In this document: one piece after another, positions 8,561-17,466 of the stretch
Layout of the letters: each line of letters starts with the position of its first letter
Position numbering within the stretch: the first letter of the stretch is position 1
Source: Acetobacterium tundrae
GTDB taxonomy: Bacteria; Bacillota; Clostridia; Eubacteriales; Eubacteriaceae
Length of the DNA stretch: 64,000 nt
Reading direction: 5' to 3'
Assembly (NCBI RefSeq): GCF_008086615.1
Contig: NZ_RXYB01000003.1
Coordinates: 1 to 64,000, forward strand
Made by a program: the position numbers and the translations under genes
The notes under the pieces: model-generated
Seen by the model: the letters and a program-made list of their open reading frames with translations, nothing else
The model's database searches: none
What the model was told of the DNA's origin: nothing

Positions 8561-8785
8561 TTAACCTCTGAAAAGAATTTTTGCTTCCATCATTTTTTTT
8601 TGAACAGCTCGCATTTCTTCAATCGCTAGAAATATTTCTTTCGAAACAGCATCTTTTGATGTGCCTTTGAGCTTTTCTGCCCATTCTTGATAGCCATCAA
8701 TATGATCACCTGTATGGTTAATCCAATGCGCCAGAAATACTTTGAAAATTTCTTCTTGTTTTTGAATATCTAATTTGCCATCCAT
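8561..8785 (-). CDS. Small protein sharing the C-terminal domain of the His-rich protein at 11868-12353
   Basis: A 74-residue helical protein. Residues 13-60 line up with the C-terminal 60 residues of the histidine-rich protein: HW, a further His, DH, Tyr, Trp and Glu-Lys are kept in order (FLAHWINHTGDH versus LLDHWVSHNQDH). It begins directly after the DUF3842 gene, with no spacing. Its position at the end of the acsB-cooT-DUF3842 set, and the conserved His residues, point to nickel handling for acetyl-CoA synthase. This is inference; no function is established that I can cite. Confidence 0.7.
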   Translation of the reverse strand: MDGKLDIQKQEEIFKVFLAHWINHTGDHIDGYQEWAEKLKGTSKDAVSKEIFLAIEEMRAVQKKMMEAKILFRG

Positions 8786-9208
8786 TTACACATCCTCCAA
8801 ATGCAGTTCTTTTTTTATCAAAGCAATCGCTTCTCTAATTTGGAGCATCAATGGTTTTTGTTCCAAAGATACGATATGATGATTTTCGGGTAAAATCGGA
8901 ATGTATATTTTTATCCCTTCGCAACTTCCAATGGCTTCAACCATTCTCAGCGTCACTTCTCCCATCATCGAATTTGGAATGGTCATTGCAATCGAGCCGA
9001 TAATAAAATCTGCTTTAACTACTGTTGTTGCAATGGCATTTTCTCCGGTTGCGCCTTTATTGGCACCCTTTTTCAACATCGCAGCTGTTGCTAAAGCATT
9101 GGTTCCCAACCCATATATTTCAATATATGGTGGCATTTCTTCTTTGAGAATTCCAACAATTCGCGACCCTATGCCGCCTCCCATACCGTCAAGCACAACG
9201 ATGTTCAT
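8786..9208 (-). CDS. DUF3842 family protein
   Basis: A 140-residue protein beginning MNIVVLDGMGGGIG, a Gly-rich nucleotide-binding-like loop after the first strand, with a second GLGTNALAT segment near residue 34. The family is known to me only by its domain of unknown function. It is three bases from cooT and directly abuts the 74-residue gene downstream, so the three are almost certainly one unit. The context suggests a role in nickel or cofactor handling for the second acetyl-CoA synthase. Confidence 0.75.
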   Translation of the reverse strand: MNIVVLDGMGGGIGSRIVGILKEEMPPYIEIYGLGTNALATAAMLKKGANKGATGENAIATTVVKADFIIGSIAMTIPNSMMGEVTLRMVEAIGSCEGIKIYIPILPENHHIVSLEQKPLMLQIREAIALIKKELHLEDV

Positions 9209-9211
9209 AAA

Positions 9212-9409
9212 CTAGACCACAGTTCCTTCAATAATAATTTTGTGGGCAAGAAGTTTTACTTCCTTGAGTCTGCCTTGAACAATCTTTGTACCGCCCAATA
9301 AATCCGACAGGGTTAAACTCCCATCATCATTCGGGACAATATCAACAACGTAGTCCATTATTTTTTCTTCTCCTTCAGGAGTAGTCATATAAGCTGATGA
9401 TTCACACAT
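9212..9409 (-). CDS. cooT: CooT-family nickel-binding protein
   Basis: A 65-residue protein starting Met-Cys-Glu. The Cys at position 2 is the conserved nickel-binding residue of the CooT family, whose founding member serves CO dehydrogenase maturation in Rhodospirillum rubrum. The fold-defining strands (DYVVDIVPNDDGSLTLSDLL, residues 19-38) match. The Met-Cys start fixes the translation start, which has GGAG ten bases upstream. It follows acsB copy 2 by about 100 bases containing a hairpin. Confidence 0.88.
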   Translation of the reverse strand: MCESSAYMTTPEGEEKIMDYVVDIVPNDDGSLTLSDLLGGTKIVQGRLKEVKLLAHKIIIEGTVV

Positions 9410-9455
9410 GTTCTCAGTCTCCTTTCTTTTATTTGAGATTATTCTAACACAGAAT

Positions 9456-9479
9456 GCCCCTTAACACAAGTTAAGGGGC
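9456..9479 (-). terminator. Hairpin between acsB copy 2 and cooT
   Basis: A perfect 10-bp stem (GCCCCTTAAC / GTTAAGGGGC) with a 4-base loop. No T run follows on the minus strand, so it may be a partial terminator or a processing/stability hairpin that sets a lower level of cooT than of acsB. Confidence 0.6.
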
Positions 9480-9510
9480 GACTGCATCTTTATTTTATTC
9501 AGTAATCTAA

Positions 9511-11646
9511 TTACATAATTGGATCCATCGCTAAAGCCGGATGTCCTTTTGATTCCAGGAATTCCAATACCGCTTCAGATTCAATAGCAATCGTTTCATC
9601 ACAGACCATATCTGCAAAATTTTCAATGCCGGTCATTTCTTTAACTGCTTTATTTAATCGTTCTGCAACATCATCTTTTAATTCTTTTGGCATCCAGACG
9701 ATTCTTTCCAGGCCGCCTTCAGCCGACATGAATTTCTTAGAACCGATCAATTGGCGGCCATGACCCATGAAACCAGGAGTTTGAACCCCACCACCGGTCA
9801 TCGAAGCCAGTTCTCCAAAGGTCATACCCACTGGTGAAACATCGCTAAACTCTCGGTTTACAATAACAACGCCGTTTGCTTCCGGCATAATGCCGCAGAT
9901 ACACTCGAAACAGCCACAGGAAGTCATTGGATCTTCAAGAATTGAATATAATGTAACTTTTTCAACTGCTCCTTGGGAATTAGTGGCAACTGCTTCGTTG
10001 ACTGAAGCCCAGATCCCCAGTCGTTCGTCAATGGCTTGGCCTTTGACAACCGGCTGATTTGGTCCGGATGGATCCAATTGTTTGGTTGCTTTGGCATCCA
10101 ACCAGGAAACCGCACCGCAAAGACCTAAACGTTCTGGTGTAATGATACAGACATGGCTTGGCGCAAATGATTGACATAATAAGCAGGTGTAGAATTCCTC
10201 AACACTTTCATCTGTCAAGGCGCTCATTCGATCATCACGTTGAACATAGATTGGTTTAACGCGTTCTTCATAAATTTCTTCCACATCTTCTTTTTTCGTA
10301 TAAATAGTCACTTGACATTTATCGACAACATTGTCAAAGTCTGCCCGCATTTTTGCATAAAGAACTTCGCCAATATGTTTTAACCGGAAGCCTTTTTCAT
10401 ATGCTTCTTTGGTCAGTCGAATCCATACCGTATTTCTTTGTCCAACATGCATAGCACCATCAATATAGTTCATAAAATAGTGAATACGTCTTTCCAGAAC
10501 GGTTTCAAAGTCTTTTTGCATTTCTTTACCGGCAACTTCAACCAAGATACCTAAAGGCAGCCGAACCGTTTTACCATCTTCGAACATTGCATCATCGATA
10601 TCTGGTCCAATAACGGTAATCTTATGATCTTCAAGTTCTGCTAAATCACCGGTTGTTACCAGTTCCCAGGCCGGTGTTTTGTTTCCGCCGAATTCTGCAA
10701 ACATGGTATCTTTACGAACACGTTCGCCTTCAAATGCTGCGGCAACTGAAACCGGTACGTCAATTTTTGTAACTTTAATTTTAATATCTCTTGATTCTAA
10801 AGAAGTTTCTACTGTTTTAGAATGATCTGCTTGTGTCATCAGTGCTCCCGGGACTTCCGGCACTTCAACATCAGCAATGACTGGGAATCCTAATGCAATG
10901 GCACCGGCGCCAACTGCTACCACCACTTCATCGATCGGGCCAAATGTGTTAACAAAAGCAGGAACTCTTTCTTTGGTATAGGCTAAGAAGTCCGCTAGTT
11001 TTCCAGGTTCAACAGCGCCAAAGATTAAAGCCGTACGGATGGCAACCGACACAACATGAATAACTGAAGTCACTTCGTGACCTAATGGAATGACACGATA
11101 ATCAAGTCCCATTTTTACGCCTGCTTCTGAAGCCTGCTCAATGATGTTCCCAACCATAAAAGTCAATAGACCTTTTTCCTGATAGTCTTTAACAATAGCA
11201 GCCAATGTTTTGGGATCTGCTGATTCGCCTAAAAGAACGGCAATTCCAGGGATATCTCCGGTTACCAAGGGCACGCCAAGAGAACGAATGATTGGATCTG
11301 ATACAAAGCCAATTCCAGCATCCTCGGCATAAGGATCGCCATCTAAATAACGAATCGCTTCAATTATTTCCGCTCCAACCGCTGTTGCAAGACCTGCATT
11401 TAATGCTTCACCTAAATCATCCTTGTTGGTAATCAAACTTTTCAAAATACCCACTGCCGCCGGTAAATCACCTAAGGTCTTAATTTTAACTCCAGTTGCC
11501 GCATAAATAATAGGTAAAAAATAAGCCGTATCCGGGTATCCTACCGCATGGCTTTCGCCATATTTTTCAATGGCATCATTTACAGCTCCTTCAGTTAAAC
11601 CGGCGACTGCGTTAGAACCAGCATAAATCAAATCTGTCAAACTCAT
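9511..11646 (-). CDS. acsB: Acetyl-CoA synthase (CODH/ACS alpha subunit), second copy
   Basis: Joins CO, a methyl group from the corrinoid protein and CoA into acetyl-CoA at its nickel-iron A-cluster. The 711-residue length is normal. The cysteines that hold the A-cluster are intact in the C-terminal third: CLLCQSFAPSHVC, then GLCGAV, and the CGC triplet in SCGCFECICG. It is highly similar to the copy at 12530-14704, but residues near 100-120 are shorter and differ, giving 13 fewer residues overall. It has its own upstream region with a weak promoter candidate (TTGTAT, 17 bases, TAAAAT, about 11780-11808 on the minus strand) and is followed by cooT, DUF3842 and the 74-residue gene. Confidence 0.95.
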   Translation of the reverse strand: MSLTDLIYAGSNAVAGLTEGAVNDAIEKYGESHAVGYPDTAYFLPIIYAATGVKIKTLGDLPAAVGILKSLITNKDDLGEALNAGLATAVGAEIIEAIRYLDGDPYAEDAGIGFVSDPIIRSLGVPLVTGDIPGIAVLLGESADPKTLAAIVKDYQEKGLLTFMVGNIIEQASEAGVKMGLDYRVIPLGHEVTSVIHVVSVAIRTALIFGAVEPGKLADFLAYTKERVPAFVNTFGPIDEVVVAVGAGAIALGFPVIADVEVPEVPGALMTQADHSKTVETSLESRDIKIKVTKIDVPVSVAAAFEGERVRKDTMFAEFGGNKTPAWELVTTGDLAELEDHKITVIGPDIDDAMFEDGKTVRLPLGILVEVAGKEMQKDFETVLERRIHYFMNYIDGAMHVGQRNTVWIRLTKEAYEKGFRLKHIGEVLYAKMRADFDNVVDKCQVTIYTKKEDVEEIYEERVKPIYVQRDDRMSALTDESVEEFYTCLLCQSFAPSHVCIITPERLGLCGAVSWLDAKATKQLDPSGPNQPVVKGQAIDERLGIWASVNEAVATNSQGAVEKVTLYSILEDPMTSCGCFECICGIMPEANGVVIVNREFSDVSPVGMTFGELASMTGGGVQTPGFMGHGRQLIGSKKFMSAEGGLERIVWMPKELKDDVAERLNKAVKEMTGIENFADMVCDETIAIESEAVLEFLESKGHPALAMDPIM

Positions 11647-11817
11647 AACAATTTCACTCTTCCTTTTCTAAAGAATTTCAACGCCTTCAGGCATCGTATT
11701 ATATATGAAATTGAAGGACTGTTTTACCATCTCCTAAATTACATATACTTTTCTAAATTTATACATATATTTTACTATATTTTCTGCTTTTATACAAATA
11801 AATACAAGTTTTCACAA

Positions 11818-11857
11818 AGAAATTGCTGGATTCACATTATCAATCCAGCAATTTCTG
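11818..11857 (-). terminator. Terminator of the His-rich protein gene
   Basis: Long stem AGAAATTGCTGGATT / AATCCAGCAATTTCT, with a short T run on the minus strand, ten bases after the stop codon at 11868. It separates the gene from acsB copy 2. Confidence 0.7.
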
Positions 11858-11867
11858 ATACACCGGT

Positions 11868-12353
11868 CTAGATCAAATATTTTTTTGCCTTAATCAAATG
11901 TTTGTCTGCTTCTGCCATCAACTCGATTGCTTCAGTTAACGCTTTAGCCACTTCATTTTTTCCCAGTTTGTTCATTTTTTCAACCCATGTTTTATATTCT
12001 GCCGCATGATCCTGATTATGCGAAACCCAGTGATCTAAAAGAATACTGATAATTTCGAGATCTTTATCTTCTACAGCAGAATTTCCTTCATGGGAGTGAC
12101 CGTGTTCATCGCCATGAGTATGGGGATGTTCGTGGGGATGAGTATGTTCATGGGTGTGCTCATGCTCATGTTCTTCACCTGGGGTATGTTCATGTCCGTG
12201 GTCATCACTGTGGGGATGGGTATGACCATGTTCATGACTGTGTTCATGGCCTTCTTCACTTCCATGTTCGTGTTCAATACATCCTTCATGCGGATGTCCC
12301 TCTGTGTGGTCATGATGTTCACCATGACTATGGAGTTTTTTATCTTCAGACAT
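11868..12353 (-). CDS. Histidine-rich, probably nickel-binding protein
   Basis: A 161-residue protein. Residues 1-93 contain about 32 His, in His-Glu, His-Thr and His-Pro repeats, plus one Cys. Residues 97-161 form a helical domain homologous to the whole 74-residue protein at 8561-8785. His-rich tails in CooJ, HypB and UreE bind and store nickel. Lying between two acetyl-CoA synthase genes, this protein is best read as a nickel store or chaperone for the A-cluster, though zinc or cobalt are possible. It stands alone between terminators and must have its own promoter. Open frames on both strands across the repeat are artefacts of its biased codons. Confidence 0.8.
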   Translation of the reverse strand: MSEDKKLHSHGEHHDHTEGHPHEGCIEHEHGSEEGHEHSHEHGHTHPHSDDHGHEHTPGEEHEHEHTHEHTHPHEHPHTHGDEHGHSHEGNSAVEDKDLEIISILLDHWVSHNQDHAAEYKTWVEKMNKLGKNEVAKALTEAIELMAEADKHLIKAKKYLI

Positions 12354-12463
12354 TTCATTTCCTCCTATTATTTTTCATATTTCACTGTTTTAATTATAAC
12401 ATTTTTTACTTAATAAATACATGGTAACTCCGCACTTTCAATGATATCTGTGTCTATGATGCG

Positions 12464-12496
12464 AAAAAAGGCAGAACACAAATGTGTTCTGCCTTC
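12464..12496 (-). terminator. Strong terminator after acsB copy 1
   Basis: On the minus strand a 13-bp stem (AAGGCAGAACACA / TGTGTTCTGCCTT) is followed by six T, 34 bases after the acsB stop codon. It marks the end of the main Wood-Ljungdahl transcript. Confidence 0.9.
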
Positions 12497-12529
12497 AGAC
12501 ATACGGTTTTTGACTCGGTCAAAAATTAA

Positions 12530-14704
12530 TTACATAATTGGATCCATAGCTAATGCTGGATGTCCTTTTGTTTCTAAGAATTCTAATACTGCTTCAGAAT
12601 CAACAGCGATTGTTTCATCACAAACCATGTCTGCGAAGTTATCAATGCCTGTCATTTCTTTGACTGCTTTATTCAAACGTTCAGCAACATCATCTTTTAA
12701 TGCTTTTGGCATCCAAACGATTCTTTCCAAGCCGCCTTCAGCAGACATGAATTTTTTAGAACCAAGCAATTGACGACCGTGACCCATGAAACCTGGAGTT
12801 TGAACTCCACCACCTGTCATCGAAGCCAATTCACCAAATGTCATACCTACTGGAGTAATATCAGCATGCTCACGATTTACAATAACAACACCGTTTGCTT
12901 CTGGCATAATTCCACAGATACATTCGAAACATCCGCAGGAAGTCATTGGATCTTCAAGAATAGAATAAAGTGTTACTGATTCAACTGCACCTTGTGAGTT
13001 GGTAGCAACTGCTTCGTTAACTGAATCCCAGATTCCAAGACGTTCATCAATAGCTGTGCCCTTGATAACTGGTTGGTTTGGTCCGGTCGGATCCAATTGT
13101 TTGGTTGCTTTAGCATCCAACCAGGAAACAGCACCGCAAAGACCTAAACGTTCTGGTGTAACGATACAAACATGGCTTGGAGCAAATGATTGACATAATA
13201 AGCAGGTATAGAATTCCTCTACATTGTCATCTGTCAAAGCAGCCATTCGAGTATCACGTTTATCGTATACTGGTTTAGCTTTTTCTGTATAAAGTCTTTC
13301 AACATCTTCTTTGTTTGTATAAATAGTTACTTGACATTTATCAACAACTTTATCAAAATCATCTCTCATTTTTGCATACAGCACTTCACCTATATGTTTC
13401 AAACGGAAGCCTTTTCCATATGCTTCTTTGGTTAAACGGATCCAAGAACTATTTCTTTGTCCAACATGCATAGCACCTTCAACATAGTTCAAGAAATAGT
13501 GAATACGTCTTTCCAGAACGGTTTCAAAATCTGCCTGCATATCTTTACCAGCAACTTCAACCAAGACACCTAAAGGCAAACGAACCGTTTTTCCTTCTTC
13601 AAACATGGCATCATCGATATCTGGTCCGATAAGAGTGATCTTATGATCTTCGATATCTGCTAAATCACCTGTTGTTACAAGTTCCCAAGCTGGTGTTCTG
13701 TTTCCGCCGAATTCTGCAAACATGGTATCTTTACGAACACGTTCGCCTTCAAATGCTGAAGATACAGATACTGGACAGTCGATTTCGGTAATTTTAATTT
13801 TAATTCCTCTAGCTTCAAGAGAAGTAGCAACAACCTTTTCGTAATCTGGTTGATAGAGTAATAATGTTGGTACTTCATTGATGTATTTATCGACAGTTGC
13901 TGGGAAGCCTAATTCAATGGCAGCAGCACCGGCAGCGATAATTTTGTTATCCCATCCGCCAAATACATTAACAAACGCTTTAACACGATCTTTTGTATAA
14001 GTTCTATGAGCAAGGAAATCTCCTGGTTTTGTTGCCCCGAAGATTAAGCTGGCACGGATTGCTACAGAAACAACGTGGATAACAGATTCGATTTCATATC
14101 CCAAAGGAATAACTCGAAGATCGACACCCATTTTAATGTTTTGTTCAATAGCTTGATCAATTACTTTACCAACCATGAAGGTCAATAAACCCTTTTGCTG
14201 ATAATCTTTAACAACACTTGCCAGGGTTTCAGCATCTGGTGCTTCACCGATAAGAACAGCAACACCTGGAATATCCTGTGTAACTAACGCAACACCGAAT
14301 GAACGAACTTCAGCATCTGGTAAGAAACCTAAAGTACGTATTTCTGCAGTATTTAAATCTTCTGCATCACGACCTTTATATGGGATTGGATCGTATACAA
14401 ATTTTACTGCTTCAATAATTTCAGCTAACATAGCAGAAGCTGTACCAGCATCTAAACCAGCTTGTAAAGTTTTTGCTGGGTGAATGTATTCTTTTGCCAG
14501 TGCCAAAGCTTCTTCCAATTCACCTACATTGGTGATTTTTTTACCTGTAATAGCGTAGATGCAAGGTAATGCGTAGGCAGTACCTGGGAATTTAACTGGT
14601 GTTTCTTTTCCCTGTTCAGCGACAACCTTGGCAACCATTTCTTCAGCACGTTGAAGATATTGGGCTTGACCGTCGTAAATAATATCTAAAAGATTCATAT
14701 TCAT
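12530..14704 (-). CDS. acsB: Acetyl-CoA synthase (CODH/ACS alpha subunit), main copy
   Basis: Same reaction as the copy at 9511-11646, here as the last gene of the acs operon. It has 724 residues. The A-cluster ligands are present (CLLCQSFAPSHVC, GLCGAVSWLDAK, SCGCFEC). The N-terminal part contains the gas-channel domain that docks to AcsA. Two starts, residues 1 and 3, are possible; GGAGG lies 6-12 bases before them. It follows cooC by about 50 bases. Codon choice (mostly A/T-ending, few rare codons) suggests high expression. Confidence 0.97.
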   Translation of the reverse strand: MNMNLLDIIYDGQAQYLQRAEEMVAKVVAEQGKETPVKFPGTAYALPCIYAITGKKITNVGELEEALALAKEYIHPAKTLQAGLDAGTASAMLAEIIEAVKFVYDPIPYKGRDAEDLNTAEIRTLGFLPDAEVRSFGVALVTQDIPGVAVLIGEAPDAETLASVVKDYQQKGLLTFMVGKVIDQAIEQNIKMGVDLRVIPLGYEIESVIHVVSVAIRASLIFGATKPGDFLAHRTYTKDRVKAFVNVFGGWDNKIIAAGAAAIELGFPATVDKYINEVPTLLLYQPDYEKVVATSLEARGIKIKITEIDCPVSVSSAFEGERVRKDTMFAEFGGNRTPAWELVTTGDLADIEDHKITLIGPDIDDAMFEEGKTVRLPLGVLVEVAGKDMQADFETVLERRIHYFLNYVEGAMHVGQRNSSWIRLTKEAYGKGFRLKHIGEVLYAKMRDDFDKVVDKCQVTIYTNKEDVERLYTEKAKPVYDKRDTRMAALTDDNVEEFYTCLLCQSFAPSHVCIVTPERLGLCGAVSWLDAKATKQLDPTGPNQPVIKGTAIDERLGIWDSVNEAVATNSQGAVESVTLYSILEDPMTSCGCFECICGIMPEANGVVIVNREHADITPVGMTFGELASMTGGGVQTPGFMGHGRQLLGSKKFMSAEGGLERIVWMPKALKDDVAERLNKAVKEMTGIDNFADMVCDETIAVDSEAVLEFLETKGHPALAMDPIM

Positions 14705-14755
14705 ATGGACTTTTCCTCCTTAAATTGGTTCATCTAACATAAGATTTTTGTGACT

Positions 14756-15541
14756 CTATTTCTTTTTTTCCTGTACGATCTCTTGAATTCTTTTGCCAAG
14801 AGCAGCAATATCAGTCTTCATGACTGGATCGTCATAGGGTGATTTATTGTTTCTGTCTGATTCTGAGATTTCATCACGATAGTTTAAAAAACCAACGATG
14901 TTCTCTGCTCCGATTTTTTCTGTAAGAAAGGCAATATCTCCGTTGTTCCGGATTTTATTTCCAATAACATAAACTTGCTTGACACCAATATCCATCGCCA
15001 TGGATTTAACTTTATGATAGGTTTGAATACTGCGAACTCCTGGTTCAACAACAACAATAAATGCGTCGACTGCTCCGGCCGTTCCTCTCCCCAAATGCTC
15101 AATTCCGGCTTCCATATCCATGACAACCACGTCTTTTTGATAAAGCACCAAATGATTCATCAGCGTTTTTAACAAAACATGTTCGGGACAGACGCAGCCG
15201 GATCCTCCGGTGTCTACTGTTCCCATCGTTAAAAGCTTAACACCATTAAATTCTTTAGCATAGCGTTCTGGAATATCGGCAACCTCAGGGTTCATTCTAA
15301 ACATTGAACCAAAAGATCCTTTATCAGCAGCGGTCCGTTCTTCGACAAGATCTTTCATCTCGGAAATCGGCACAATGCTGGCAATCATCTCTTCGCTCAT
15401 GCCCAGAGCAAGCCCGAGATTTGCATCTGGATCTGCATCAACAGTTAACACATTAAATCCTGCTTCAGCAAAATATCGGCTTAAACTAGCTGCGATGGTC
15501 GTTTTTCCAACCCCGCCTTTTCCTGTTATTGCAATTTTCAT
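14756..15541 (-). CDS. cooC: CooC-type nickel-insertion ATPase
   Basis: A MinD/ParA-fold ATPase of 261 residues. The deviant Walker A GKGGVGKTT is at residues 7-15. The CxC motif in GCVCPEHVLL near residue 113 binds nickel at the dimer interface in the family. It sits between acsA and acsB, so it probably loads nickel into one or both. A second ATPase of the family is at 24474-25256; which serves the C-cluster and which the A-cluster cannot be decided here. Confidence 0.92.
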   Translation of the reverse strand: MKIAITGKGGVGKTTIAASLSRYFAEAGFNVLTVDADPDANLGLALGMSEEMIASIVPISEMKDLVEERTAADKGSFGSMFRMNPEVADIPERYAKEFNGVKLLTMGTVDTGGSGCVCPEHVLLKTLMNHLVLYQKDVVVMDMEAGIEHLGRGTAGAVDAFIVVVEPGVRSIQTYHKVKSMAMDIGVKQVYVIGNKIRNNGDIAFLTEKIGAENIVGFLNYRDEISESDRNNKSPYDDPVMKTDIAALGKRIQEIVQEKKK

Positions 15542-15567
15542 TTATACACCTGTCTATCTTTTATAAA

Positions 15568-17466
15568 TTAGATACCTAATGCTGTTCTTTTATCTTCTAA
15601 ATCGACCATGATTTTATCAACCATAACCAGTGGATCTTTTTCAAATACAAAGTGAGCGCCAAGGAATTCTTGACAATCTTCAGTCATTAATTTTGTGAAG
15701 TTTGGACTTCCCAAAACTTGTGGAATAATTCCCAGATAAGTATTAATACCAGAACCAACAACGTAATTAGCAATAGCTACTGCTTTTTCTGACATCCATT
15801 CTGGTGCGATACCAACTACCGGTAATAATGCTGGGTCGATACCTTTTACGTCCGCACACAAGTTAACTAAGTGAAGGATACGGCTGATATCAACGCAAGA
15901 TCCCATATGAAGAACTGGCGGAATGTTGACACGTTCGCAAACTTCTTTTAAGCCACGTCCACACATTTCTTTAGCTTCTAATGTTAGTAAGCCAGCTTTT
16001 GCAGCCGCTTGAGCAGCACAACCGGTAACAACACAAATGACATCGCGTTTGATCAGTTCTTTTAATACGGTAACATGAGCATAATCATGTTCAACTTTAG
16101 GATTGTTGCAACCAACAACACCAGCAGCGCCACGAATAACACCGGCATAGATAACATCGGTTAATGGTTTAACAGTTCCCATTGCGTCAGAAGTGTTTGT
16201 GTTTACTACTTTATCTAAATGATCAATGATCGCTTCAACAGAGTAACCAACCAGTGTATCTTGTTTAATATCTGGTATTTCTACTTTGGAAGCATCTCTG
16301 TTAGGGAAGTTTTCAACAGCAATTTTAATGATTTCATTAGCATTGTCCAAGCCGGTTGCTTCAGAGAATTTAATGAACATGTCCCCAGCGATTTTTGCTT
16401 TTTCAGAAGTACTGATAAAACGGGTATGGTATTTCTTTGCTAATGCAGGAAGAGCTGGGAAAATACACTGAACATCTACAACAACGGCTTCAATGGCACC
16501 GGTAATGATACACATTTCTTGTTGATAGAAATTACCGGCAATTTTAATACCATGTCTCATGGTCATTTCATTACCAGTACAACACATACCAACGATGTTA
16601 ATGCCTTTAGCGCCTTTTGCTTTTGCCATTTCAATAAATTCTGGGTTTTCTGCAGCTAAAACAATCATTTCGGCAAGATTGGGATCATGGCCATGAATCA
16701 GGATATTGACCTGATCTTTATCGATAACGCCTAAATTTGAAGATGATGCTTTTGCTGTTGGTGTTCCGTATAAAATATCAGAGAATTCAGTACCGATCAT
16801 CGATCCGCCCCAACCATCTGCCATACCTGTTCTCATGCCTCTTCTGAAGATGCTTTCATAATCTGAAGCACAACCCATATGAGTCGAGTGCATTAATGTG
16901 GTTACTTCCATATCAATGGCTCTTGGTGCAATATCTTCTCTTTCCCAAACATCCTGTCGCGCTTGTGGTGCTCTTTTTAAGAAACGTTGTGTTCCAAAAG
17001 GTTTACCAAATTCTCCTAATGCCATTTCAGCTAATTCATGAGCCAAAGCATAGGTTTCTTTAGTATCTGCTCCTTCAATGCCCCATTCTGCCGAGATTCT
17101 TCGTAATTTGGCTTCATCTCTGATTTTAAATGGACCCTCAGCTTTAGTTGCATGCATTGCATGAACAATATCACGGGCATGATCGGAATGGGCAGAAGCT
17201 CCGCCAGCGATCATTCTAGCAAAGTTTCTTGCTACGATTGTATCAGCATTTGCTCCGCAAATACCTCTTTCAGCGCCTTTTCCAGGTACTGGACTTACTC
17301 GACATGGACCCATTGCACAAATTCGGCAACATACTCCTGCTTCTCCAAAACCGCATTGTGTTTTTTGTGCGGCTTTACGATCCCACATAGTTTCTGCGCC
17401 ATCTCTTTTAGCTTTCGCTAGTGATGCTTCAGCTACTTTGTCGTAGTTTAAAATTTCGTTGCTCAT
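15568..17466 (-). CDS. acsA: Carbon monoxide dehydrogenase catalytic subunit (CODH/ACS beta)
   Basis: Reduces CO2 to CO at the Ni-Fe-S C-cluster, using electrons from ferredoxin, and passes CO through a tunnel to AcsB. It has 632 residues. The N-terminal Cys set for the B- and D-clusters (CGFGEAGVCCRICAMGPC, residues 38-55) and the C-cluster ligand regions (HGHDPN, CCTGNE, CVVTGCAA, HMGSCVDISR) are all present. The first start has an AGAGAGGTAG site. It is separated from acsE by 350 bases of non-coding sequence with several repeats, so it may have its own promoter. Confidence 0.97.
   Translation of the reverse strand: MSNEILNYDKVAEASLAKAKRDGAETMWDRKAAQKTQCGFGEAGVCCRICAMGPCRVSPVPGKGAERGICGANADTIVARNFARMIAGGASAHSDHARDIVHAMHATKAEGPFKIRDEAKLRRISAEWGIEGADTKETYALAHELAEMALGEFGKPFGTQRFLKRAPQARQDVWEREDIAPRAIDMEVTTLMHSTHMGCASDYESIFRRGMRTGMADGWGGSMIGTEFSDILYGTPTAKASSSNLGVIDKDQVNILIHGHDPNLAEMIVLAAENPEFIEMAKAKGAKGINIVGMCCTGNEMTMRHGIKIAGNFYQQEMCIITGAIEAVVVDVQCIFPALPALAKKYHTRFISTSEKAKIAGDMFIKFSEATGLDNANEIIKIAVENFPNRDASKVEIPDIKQDTLVGYSVEAIIDHLDKVVNTNTSDAMGTVKPLTDVIYAGVIRGAAGVVGCNNPKVEHDYAHVTVLKELIKRDVICVVTGCAAQAAAKAGLLTLEAKEMCGRGLKEVCERVNIPPVLHMGSCVDISRILHLVNLCADVKGIDPALLPVVGIAPEWMSEKAVAIANYVVGSGINTYLGIIPQVLGSPNFTKLMTEDCQEFLGAHFVFEKDPLVMVDKIMVDLEDKRTALGI

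Noticed and set aside
12071-12413. Met/His-rich open frames on both strands across 12071-12413
   Set aside because: They are shadows of the His-codon repeats (CAT/CAC with GAA, ACT) of the His-rich gene; no start context or independent promoter.
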